Assembly: GCA_964537995.1 (NCBI GenBank)
Contig: CAZICW010000065.1
Coordinates: forward strand, 1 to 5,861
From: JAFLUQ01 sp964537995
GTDB lineage: Bacteria; Bacillota; Clostridia; UMGS1883
DNA: 5,861 nt
Direction: 5' to 3'
The notes beneath the pieces are model-generated. The model saw nothing but the letters and a program-made list of their open reading frames with translations. It was not told the origin of the DNA and searched no databases. The translations under genes and the position numbers were made by a program. Shown here one piece after another: positions 1-5,808 of this stretch; the stretch's first letter is position 1, and each line of letters begins with the position of its first letter.

Positions 1-3
1 ATT

Positions 4-9
4 TCCTCC
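4..9 (-). promoter_or_regulatory. Shine-Dalgarno sequence of a probable gene beyond the left edge
   Basis: Read on the minus strand, the last bases before the window edge are GGAGGA followed by three bases (AAT). This is a strong Shine-Dalgarno core pointing leftward, so a start codon would be expected within a few bases outside the window. The roughly 95 bases between the dehydratase-like gene's terminator and this site are AT-rich and carry no gene I can support. Whether the off-window gene belongs to the same operon cannot be judged. The evidence is one hexamer in a suitable position, so confidence is modest. Confidence 0.35.
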
Positions 10-99
10 GTTTCCGATATAACCGGGGATAAGGATTTTTGCAAATTTTTTATTTATATTCGTTTAAGCCTTGCGAACGATCCCGACGGCAAAGCGCCG

Positions 100-117
100 A
101 AAACGGATAAATATCCG
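100..117 (-). terminator. Probable small intrinsic terminator after the dehydratase-like gene
   Basis: Twelve bases past the TAA of the dehydratase-like gene, the minus strand has a 6-bp perfect inverted repeat, CGGATA/TATCCG (117-112 with 109-104), separated by two bases and followed directly by TTTT (103-100). Position, orientation and the T-run fit a Rho-independent terminator ending the two-gene operon. The stem is short and half AT, and the T-run is only four bases, so it may be leaky and allow some read-through to the next gene. Confidence 0.45.
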
Positions 118-129
118 CTCCGTCCGCTT

Positions 130-1440
130 TTAGCCTCTGACCTTCATTTTCTCATCTGTATTTTCGTCTCCGACAGCGGCGTTTTCCGCTTCGTCGGTTT
201 CGTTTTCCTCGGCGGCGACGGCAAGCATGAGCTTGATTCTGTTTTCCTGATTTACACGCGTGGCGCCGGGGTCATAATCTATGGGGACGATGTTCGCCGT
301 CGGCTCTATTCCGCGGATTTTTCGTATCATTCCCTTCCCCACGATATGATTCGGCAAGCAGCCGAAGGGCTGAGCGCAGATAATATTGCTGTATCCCAGC
401 TCGATAAGCTCCATTATTTCCGCCGTCAGAAGCCAGCCCTCCCCCATTTTGCAGCCTGTGCTTATAACGCCGTCCGCCTTGCTTTTGAGATGCTTGAACG
501 AGGACGGAGCCGCAAAATCGCTGTTTTCCCTGACCGCCGCTATCATCTCGTCCTTAAGGGAGGAAAGATAGCTCTCCGCCAGGCTGTAGCCCTCACGCAG
601 GAGCTTGTTTCCGCCGTAAATGTCTATGGTGTCGATCGGCGTATCGACACAGTACAGTACAAAATCAATAAGTCCGCCGACCATAACCTCACAGCCCTGT
701 TCATAGAGGAAGCTCTCAAGGTCATTGTTCCCCAACGCGGCGTATTTTACATATATTTCACCGACAATGCCGACCTTAATTTTCTTCTCTCTCTTAACGG
801 GAATTGCGGCGAAGCTGTCCACAACAGCCTTCATGTTTGCCTTCCTTTCGGCGCCCGAAATTCCCTTTCCGCTCATAAAATCTTTTTTAAAAGCGTTTAT
901 CCACATTTCTACACAGGCGGCGCTGTCGCCCTTGTTTATTTCATAGGGCTTGACCTGATTATCGAGCAGCATAAGCAAATCGCCGTAGATTACCGCCGTC
1001 AAAAGCTGGCGCACCAACGGAAGAGTCAGCCGAAAGCCCGACGATTTCTCCAGCCCGCTGACGTTCAGGGATATAATAGGGATAAAGCCCCAGCCCATCG
1101 CGTCGAGAGCCTTGCGAAGCAGGGAAATATAGTTGGACGCACGGCAGCCGCCGCCGGTTTGAGGCAGCAGCAAGGCAACCTTGTTCAGGTCGTACCTTCC
1201 GCTTTTAAGCGCGTCTATCATCTGACCGATGACCAGCAGCGCGGGATAGCAGGTGTCGTTATGTACATGCTTAAGCCCCTCGTCAACAACGCTTCGTCCC
1301 GTGTTGTAAAGGATTTCTGCATTGTATCCGTGATTGATAAGTATTTCCTTGATTATTTTGAAATGTATATGATTCATGTCGGGTATCAGAATTTTGTACC
1401 CCGCATCCTTCATTTCCTTTGTGAACGGTACTCTTGACAA
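130..1440 (-). CDS. 2-hydroxyacyl-CoA dehydratase (HGD-D)-like protein, partner of the upstream activase
   Basis: This 436-residue protein resembles the 2-hydroxyglutaryl-CoA dehydratase D-component family (COG3581-type). Members are oxygen-sensitive iron-sulfur proteins that accept an ATP-driven electron from an activase. Motifs include PDMNHIHF (20-27), NDTCYPALL (61-69, C64), PQTGGGCRAS (93-102, C99), a second alpha/beta half from about 220, STGCKMGEGW (327-336, C330) and CAQPFGCLPNH (355-365, C355 and C361), then DYDPG (388-392). The cysteines are candidate cluster ligands. The last 26 residues hold ten Asp/Glu and look disordered. I place the start at TTG 1440: AAAGGAGGG (1455-1447) lies seven bases upstream, and the protein then begins MSRVPFTKEMKDAGYKILIP, typical of the family. 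An in-frame TTG 45 bases further upstream lies inside a GC-rich hairpin and has no such site. The gene follows the activase by 87 bp, and the two together match the family's longer single-chain form. It has no signal peptide and should be cytoplasmic. The family call is firm; the substrate is unknown. Confidence 0.9.
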   Translation of the reverse strand: MSRVPFTKEMKDAGYKILIPDMNHIHFKIIKEILINHGYNAEILYNTGRSVVDEGLKHVHNDTCYPALLVIGQMIDALKSGRYDLNKVALLLPQTGGGCRASNYISLLRKALDAMGWGFIPIISLNVSGLEKSSGFRLTLPLVRQLLTAVIYGDLLMLLDNQVKPYEINKGDSAACVEMWINAFKKDFMSGKGISGAERKANMKAVVDSFAAIPVKREKKIKVGIVGEIYVKYAALGNNDLESFLYEQGCEVMVGGLIDFVLYCVDTPIDTIDIYGGNKLLREGYSLAESYLSSLKDEMIAAVRENSDFAAPSSFKHLKSKADGVISTGCKMGEGWLLTAEIMELIELGYSNIICAQPFGCLPNHIVGKGMIRKIRGIEPTANIVPIDYDPGATRVNQENRIKLMLAVAAEENETDEAENAAVGDENTDEKMKVRG

Positions 1441-1446
1441 AAAGTA

Positions 1447-1455
1447 CCCTCCTTT
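1447..1455 (-). promoter_or_regulatory. Strong ribosome binding site that fixes a TTG start
   Basis: AAAGGAGGG on the minus strand is close to a full complement of the 16S rRNA 3' end. Seven bases separate its GGAGG core from the TTG at 1440-1438. There is no ATG or GTG near this point, so the site decides the start of the dehydratase-like gene and removes 15 residues from the longest open frame. Confidence 0.8.
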
Positions 1456-1472
1456 CTTTACAATGCCGCTCA

Positions 1473-1514
1473 AGCGCGGCGGCAAAATTGCCGCAAAGCG
1501 GGCAGCCCCGCGCT
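1473..1514 (-). other. Structured GC-rich spacer between activase and dehydratase-like genes
   Basis: The 87-bp gap between the two genes can fold strongly in the mRNA. An outer 7-bp stem pairs 1514-1508 with 1479-1473 (AGCGCGG/CCGCGCT). Directly stacked inside it is a 6-bp stem pairing 1493-1488 with 1485-1480 (CGGCAA/TTGCCG, loop of two bases, probably opening wider in RNA). A competing 5-bp hairpin, GCGGG/CCCGC, sits at 1511-1498. No T-run follows, so a terminator is unlikely. More likely roles are an RNA-processing or stabilising element that sets different levels of the two proteins, or simply spacer. The structure is read from the sequence; the function is inference. Confidence 0.45.
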
Positions 1515-1527
1515 CAGTTTCCTGTTC

Positions 1528-4431
1528 CTAATTGCTCTTCAGAGCCGCGAACAGACTTCTCAGGCGGATTTTTACGGTTCCCATATTTGTTATTTCGTCA
1601 ATTTTTATCTGAGTGTATATTTTCCCTTTTTCTTCGGTTATACGGCGCACCTCGTCGGTTGTTATCGCATCGACTCCGCAGCCGAACGATACAAGCTGCA
1701 CAATATTCACACTGTTATCTTGTTCGCTCGCCCATTTTGCGGCGGCGTAAAGACGGGCATGATACGTCCATTGGTTCAGAACCTGAGTTTCAAAGGGTTC
1801 AACCTTCGGGCTTATGCTGTCCTCGGTCACAACGACCGCTCCCATATCGCAAATCAGCTTGTCAATCCCGTGATTTATTTCCTCGTCAATATGATACGGA
1901 CGGCCGCAAAGCACGATTACGGGCAGCTTCCTTTCCCGCGCCGTATCCAGAAATTCCTGTCCCTTGTCGGAAAGCCGCTTCATATGAGCGTGATATTCCT
2001 TATACGCCGCGTCCGCCGCCTTTTTTACCTCTCCGTGCGAAAAGCCGCCGAATTCGCGGTTAAGCACCGCGAGCATATTTTTTACAAGATCCTTCGGACG
2101 ATGCAGTCCGAGATAGTCATAGATAAATTTCGTTTTTCCCATATTTGTGACATTCGCCCGTATAACCTCGGGATAATATGCCACAACGGGACAATTGTAG
2201 TGGTTCGAGGAAAGCCCCTCGTCTAAATTATATGACATACAGGGATAAAATATTGCGTCAACTCCGTCGTTTATCAAAGCCTCAATGTGTCCGTGCAGCA
2301 GCTTTGCGGGGAAGCATACCGTATCGGACGGTATTGTATGCTGTCCCATAAGATACAGCTTTCTGTCGCTTTTTGGAGAAGGCTTTACGACAAAGCCGAG
2401 CTTTGTGAAGAACGTGTGCCAGAAGGGATAAAGCTCGTACATATTCAGCCCCATCGGTATGCCGATTACGGCTCTGCCCTTTTCGGCGGGCTTATAAGCC
2501 GCAAGCAGAGCGCGATTATATTCGTAAAGGTCGTATCTCTCCCCCGCGGACTTGGTTTTCAGCGGCTTTTCGCAGCGGTTTCCGGCAATGAATCTGCGGC
2601 CGCCTCCGAAATCGTTCACCGTCAGGCGGCAATGATTTGTGCAGCCGCCGCAGGTAACCTGCCTTACTTCATGCTTGAAATTCCACAGCTCGTCGGGAGT
2701 TATTGTCGAGGATTTTTCGGGAGCGTTTTCCTTGGCGTAAAGCGCGGCGCCGTACGCGCCCATAAGACCCGCTATATTGGGACGCACAACCTCGCGTCCG
2801 AGCTCCGTTTCAAAGGCGCGCAGCACGGCGTCGTTAAGGAAGGTGCCGCCCTGAACAACTATATTTTCACCGAGGCTGTCCGCGCTCACGGCACGGATAA
2901 CCTTATAGATTGCGTTTTTTACCACGCTAAGGCTCAGACCGGCGGAAATATTCTCGATTGTCGCGCCGTCTTTCTGCGCCTGCTTGACAGATGAGTTCAT
3001 AAATACCGTGCAGCGCGAGCCGAGATCCACGGGCTTATCCGCCGCAATGCCCTTCTGCGCAAATTCGCTTATGCTGTATCCCAGCGCTCCGGCAAAGGTC
3101 TGCAAAAACGAGCCGCAGCCGGATGAGCAGGCTTCGTTGAGGAAAATATTATCTATCGCGCCGCCGCGTATTTTGAAGCATTTTATGTCCTGACCGCCGA
3201 TGTCGATTATAAAGTCAACCTTGGGATTGAATTTTTTCGCCGCCGTAAAATGAGCCATGGTTTCAACCAGCCCCATATCGAAGCCGAAGGCGTTTTTGGT
3301 AATTTCCTCGCCGTAGCCTGTCGAAACCGACGCTTTAATTCTTACACGCGGATATTTTTCGTAGAATTTCACCAAAAAGTCCTTAAGCAACGGAATCGGA
3401 TTTCCGCTGTTCGGCATATAGTCGGCATAAAATATATCGCCGTTTTCATCAAGCACAACGGCTTTTAATGTTGTACTGCCCGCGTCAACGCCGAGATACG
3501 CTTCCTTCGGGTCGGGATTATTCTTTATCGGTACGGTGTTTGCGCTGTGACGCGCCTTGAATTTCTCATAATCCTCGGGCGAATCAAACAGGCGCGGACA
3601 GCTTTTATAGGTTTCCTTTGACGTATAATGCGAAACGGCGGCTATTGCCTCCGAAAGCTTTATCTTCTTTGCGGCGGGCGAGAGAGCCGCGCCCAAGGAC
3701 ACAAAGTACAGCGAATTTTCCGGACAGATTCCCGTTTGCCCGAGCTGACGGTCAAAGGCGGCGCGAAGCTGATCAAGGAAGGTCAGCGGCCCGCCGAGAT
3801 ACACAACCTTGCCCTCGATTTCCCGTCCCTGCGCAAGTCCGGCGATCGTCTGGTTTACAACGGCGGCAAAAATACTGGCGGAAACATCTTCTTTTTTTGC
3901 TCCCTGATTCAGCAACGGCTGAATATCGCTTTTGGCAAAGACCCCGCAGCGCGACGCGATTGTATATATTTTTTCATAATTTTTAGCGGCTTCGTTCATT
4001 TCGTCGGGAGTTATCGCCAGCAATGTTGACATCTGGTCAATAAACGCGCCCGTTCCTCCGGCGCAGCTTCCGTTCATACGAACCTCCATGCCGCCGTCAA
4101 GGAAAAGGATTTTCGCGTCCTCTCCGCCCAGTTCGATTACGACGTCGGCGTCGGGAACAAAGCGCCTGACCGCAATTCTTGTGGCGTAAACCTCCTGAAC
4201 AAACGCAAGTCCCGCGTTTTCCGCCATACCCATTCCCGCGCTTCCGCTGACCGCCAGCAGCATTTCCTCGTCGTTCGGGAAAAGCTCCTCAACGCGGCGC
4301 AGCAGCTCCGCCGTTTTTTCCACAATCATACTGAAATGCCGATTATATTCCTTATATATTATTTTATTGTTTTCGTCCAGCACCACGCATTTTAGCGTTG
4401 TGCTTCCGACGTCAACTCCTATTCTGAGCAT
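1528..4431 (-). CDS. Tandem-domain acyl-CoA dehydratase activase (BcrAD/BadFG x2 + DUF2229-type region)
   Basis: This 967-residue cytoplasmic protein belongs to the acyl-CoA dehydratase activase family (HgdC/YjiL-like), ATPases that energise an electron from a [4Fe-4S] cluster. Domain 1 (about 1-255) has DVGSTT (7-12), LGGEDAK (101-107), CAGGTG (123-128) and RCGVF (161-165). Domain 2 (about 311-567) repeats the plan: DAGSTT (316-321), IGGQDIK (411-417), CSSGCG (435-440), RCTVF (473-477). C123/C162 and C435/C474 correspond to the two cysteines per HgdC subunit that bridge a cluster. A CX2CX3C motif (C594, C597, C601) with C620 follows, a possible additional metal site. Residues about 655-870 look like DUF2229 (CoA-enzyme activase), followed by CGRPYH (842-847) and FGCG (916-919). 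The ATG at 4431 is preceded by AAGGTGAT (4442-4435) and a strong promoter, and its MLRIGVDVGSTT start is typical. It is the first gene of an operon with the dehydratase-like gene. Family assignment is firm; the physiological reaction is not known to me. Confidence 0.93.
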   Translation of the reverse strand: MLRIGVDVGSTTLKCVVLDENNKIIYKEYNRHFSMIVEKTAELLRRVEELFPNDEEMLLAVSGSAGMGMAENAGLAFVQEVYATRIAVRRFVPDADVVIELGGEDAKILFLDGGMEVRMNGSCAGGTGAFIDQMSTLLAITPDEMNEAAKNYEKIYTIASRCGVFAKSDIQPLLNQGAKKEDVSASIFAAVVNQTIAGLAQGREIEGKVVYLGGPLTFLDQLRAAFDRQLGQTGICPENSLYFVSLGAALSPAAKKIKLSEAIAAVSHYTSKETYKSCPRLFDSPEDYEKFKARHSANTVPIKNNPDPKEAYLGVDAGSTTLKAVVLDENGDIFYADYMPNSGNPIPLLKDFLVKFYEKYPRVRIKASVSTGYGEEITKNAFGFDMGLVETMAHFTAAKKFNPKVDFIIDIGGQDIKCFKIRGGAIDNIFLNEACSSGCGSFLQTFAGALGYSISEFAQKGIAADKPVDLGSRCTVFMNSSVKQAQKDGATIENISAGLSLSVVKNAIYKVIRAVSADSLGENIVVQGGTFLNDAVLRAFETELGREVVRPNIAGLMGAYGAALYAKENAPEKSSTITPDELWNFKHEVRQVTCGGCTNHCRLTVNDFGGGRRFIAGNRCEKPLKTKSAGERYDLYEYNRALLAAYKPAEKGRAVIGIPMGLNMYELYPFWHTFFTKLGFVVKPSPKSDRKLYLMGQHTIPSDTVCFPAKLLHGHIEALINDGVDAIFYPCMSYNLDEGLSSNHYNCPVVAYYPEVIRANVTNMGKTKFIYDYLGLHRPKDLVKNMLAVLNREFGGFSHGEVKKAADAAYKEYHAHMKRLSDKGQEFLDTARERKLPVIVLCGRPYHIDEEINHGIDKLICDMGAVVVTEDSISPKVEPFETQVLNQWTYHARLYAAAKWASEQDNSVNIVQLVSFGCGVDAITTDEVRRITEEKGKIYTQIKIDEITNMGTVKIRLRSLFAALKSN

Positions 4432-4485
4432 TAAATCACCTTTTTCCGAATGTTCGCCGAAAACCTCCGATTATCGGCAATTATT

Positions 4486-4514
4486 ATTATAACACTCTTT
4501 TGCCGAAACGTCAA
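4486..4514 (-). promoter_or_regulatory. Sigma-A promoter of the activase/dehydratase operon
   Basis: On the minus strand, TTGACG (4514-4509, five of six consensus bases) is followed after exactly 17 bases by TATAAT (4491-4486, a perfect -10). A TG one base ahead of the -10 makes it an extended -10 promoter. An A/T-only stretch (4528-4515) lies directly upstream of the -35, like an UP element. Transcription should begin near 4479, giving a leader of about 48 nt with a small CCGA/TCGG hairpin and then the activase Shine-Dalgarno site. Nothing here suggests a riboswitch. Confidence 0.85.
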
Positions 4515-4557
4515 TTAAAAAATTTTATGCAACCGAAGGCGCAAAAGGCATAATATG

Positions 4558-4593
4558 ATAACAGGTACAAATCCGCGGATTTGCACCTGTTAT
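4558..4593 (-). terminator. 36-bp palindrome after the LCP gene, probable terminator
   Basis: Positions 4558-4574 and 4577-4593 are 17-base inverted arms centred on CCGCGG, with a single mismatch (4567 against 4584). In minus-strand RNA the mismatch becomes a G-U wobble pair, so the hairpin is unbroken there, while plus-strand RNA would have an A-C mismatch. It begins 15 bases after the LCP stop codon and lies before the next promoter, the usual place for a terminator. The downstream tract (TATTATGCCTTTT) is only partly T-rich, so termination may be imperfect. It may instead be a 3'-end stabilising stem or a protein-binding dyad. Confidence 0.6.
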
Positions 4594-4608
4594 GCTTTCC
4601 TTTATCGG

Positions 4609-5592
4609 TCATTTGTCCTCATAATCGCCGTTCTTTGTGCTGACCGCGGCGTCATCGTCCGTCAAAATCGCCTCGCCGTAGCCGAATACCTCCGCCGTAA
4701 GCGTTTCAATTTCGTCTGTATCAGGCTCCCAATACGACAATCCGCTTATCGTTTTGAAATTGCCCGGAAGCGTATAGGTTTGGATTCCGTCCTCCTTAGA
4801 ATTCGCGCTCAGAATATCGGACGCGATGCTCACCGCCTCGGCAAGCGTCATATCGGTATCGATATTGCTTAAAACTATCTGGTATATTTCCGCTACCTTC
4901 GGCAGATATGTGACGTTGACCTTCTGCTTGACAAGCTCCTTGAGTACATCCTGCTGAACGGCTATTCGGTCAATATCGCCGTTCGGATACTTTCTGAAGC
5001 GTACAAGTTGCTCCGCCTTATCGCCGTCCAGATGCTGGTACCCCGGCTGCAAATCGATATACAAATCCTGCCACGGGTCTTTATAATACATTCTTTGCGG
5101 CACATCGTAATCAAAGCCGTCCAGCGCGTCAATAACCTGACGGAACGCCGCAAAATTTATACATACAAAATGGTGAATCGGTATTCCCGTAAGCTCCTTA
5201 ACGGCCCTGATTGCGTACTCGTCGCCGCGGTCGTTTCCGTCCGCGCCGTTTTGCTGCTTGCCGTAGGAATGCGCGGCATTTATCTTTTCCGTGCGTCCGT
5301 TGTAAAGAATATGCGTATCGCGCGGAATACTGAGTACATTTATTTTCCCCTGCTTGGGGTCAATCTGATATATCATCATAACGTCCGTCAAGCCGCCTTC
5401 GGCGTCGGTACCCATAAGAAGCACATTATATTTTGTCGCGGGCTTTTTTTCTTCAAGCTGTTCGATTGCGCCCTGCGCGACATCTGTGTCAAACTTCGTC
5501 GTGACCTTCTGCGCGACAAAAATTCCCGCGGCAGAGGCGCCGAACATCATTATTACAACCAGCAGCACCGTTAAATATTTTCTGAATGTCAA
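4609..5592 (-). CDS. LytR-CpsA-Psr (LCP) family cell-envelope protein
   Basis: LCP proteins sit in the membrane facing outward and move undecaprenyl-phosphate-linked polymers (teichoic acids, capsule or other glycans) onto peptidoglycan. With the start used here the protein has 327 residues: a short basic N-terminus, one membrane helix (about 7-28), then the LCP domain. Visible motifs are NVLLMGTD (56-63), TDVMMI (69-74), SIPRDT (88-93, R91 and D92), KINAAHSYG (103-111), RFR (198-200) and DIDRIAVQQ (206-214). These Asp/Arg residues are the family's pyrophosphate- and metal-binding set. The C-terminus is acidic and lacks an extra domain. There is no ATG near the start. The TTG at 5592 has AGAAGG nine bases upstream, while an earlier in-frame TTG (5631), just inside a stop codon, would add 13 basic residues but lacks a Shine-Dalgarno site. 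The gene has its own promoter and is transcribed alone. The polymer it attaches cannot be read from the sequence. Confidence 0.93.
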   Translation of the reverse strand: MTFRKYLTVLLVVIMMFGASAAGIFVAQKVTTKFDTDVAQGAIEQLEEKKPATKYNVLLMGTDAEGGLTDVMMIYQIDPKQGKINVLSIPRDTHILYNGRTEKINAAHSYGKQQNGADGNDRGDEYAIRAVKELTGIPIHHFVCINFAAFRQVIDALDGFDYDVPQRMYYKDPWQDLYIDLQPGYQHLDGDKAEQLVRFRKYPNGDIDRIAVQQDVLKELVKQKVNVTYLPKVAEIYQIVLSNIDTDMTLAEAVSIASDILSANSKEDGIQTYTLPGNFKTISGLSYWEPDTDEIETLTAEVFGYGEAILTDDDAAVSTKNGDYEDK

Positions 5593-5668
5593 TTTAATCT
5601 GCCTTCTCTCTTTCTTCAGCGGAATGAGCAAAAAATGCGCTTACGGTCACGGATATATTAACGGAAAT

Positions 5669-5697
5669 ATTATATCACAGCCTGTCCCGTATGTCAA
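5669..5697 (-). promoter_or_regulatory. Sigma-A promoter of the LCP gene (consensus match)
   Basis: On the minus strand, TTGACA (5697-5692) and TATAAT (5674-5669) are both perfect consensus hexamers, 17 bases apart, with TG one base ahead of the -10. Transcription should start near 5662, giving a leader of about 70 nt to the TTG at 5592 (or 31 nt if the TTG at 5631 is used). The match predicts strong, largely constitutive expression unless a repressor acts. It lies downstream of the tRNA terminator, so the LCP gene is independent of the tRNA. Confidence 0.9.
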
Positions 5698-5775
5698 CAC
5701 GCCGATGATAAAATTTACAAAAAGGTCACATTTTGTGTCTTTGCGGCGGATTCATACACATTATACTGTACACCG

Positions 5776-5808
5776 AAAAACGGAGCAAGCAACGCTTACT
5801 CCGTTTTT
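5776..5808 (-). terminator. Intrinsic terminator of tRNA-Tyr (reads in both directions)
   Basis: A 10-bp perfect stem (5776-5785 with 5799-5808, core CGGAG/CTCCG) is extended past one mismatch by AAGC/GCTT with a three-base loop. On the minus strand it starts directly after the encoded CCA end of the tRNA and finishes in TTTTT, so it should stop tRNA transcription and leave a very short trailer. The stem has A5 and T5 flanks, so it could also terminate plus-strand transcripts. Confidence 0.85.

Noticed and set aside
16..44. A possible promoter for the off-window gene on the minus strand (TTGCAA, then TATATC after 17 bases)
   Set aside because: Both hexamers match only four of six bases in AT-rich DNA, where such pairs occur by chance.
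346..1437. A 363-codon open frame on the plus strand opposite the dehydratase-like gene
   Set aside because: Its translation has no recognisable domain, and it lies wholly antisense to a gene with clear family motifs and a strong ribosome binding site. It is an effect of codon use on the other strand.
1434..4029. Several plus-strand open frames of about 70-235 codons opposite the activase gene
   Set aside because: They overlap the activase coding sequence in antisense, have basic or low-complexity translations without known motifs, and have no convincing promoter or operon context.
4137..4325. A 62-codon minus-strand frame inside the activase gene
   Set aside because: It is an out-of-frame reading of activase domain 1, rich in Arg and Ser, with no independent support.
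4432..4479. A leader peptide or riboswitch in the activase 5' leader, prompted by an upstream CGGAGG (4470-4465)
   Set aside because: No ATG, GTG or TTG follows at a usable distance, and a leader of about 48 nt with one 4-bp hairpin is too small for a known riboswitch class.
4962..5574. Open frames inside the LCP gene on both strands (plus strand 5008-5574, minus strand 4962-5153) and a plus-strand frame at 4555-4872
   Set aside because: All overlap the LCP coding sequence, which has intact family motifs throughout; none shows recognisable protein features.
5760..5788. A second possible LCP promoter: TTGCTC-17-TATAAT on the minus strand
   Set aside because: The -10 is perfect but the -35 matches only three of six bases and lies inside the tRNA terminator stem. 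The consensus promoter at 5669-5697 explains expression better.
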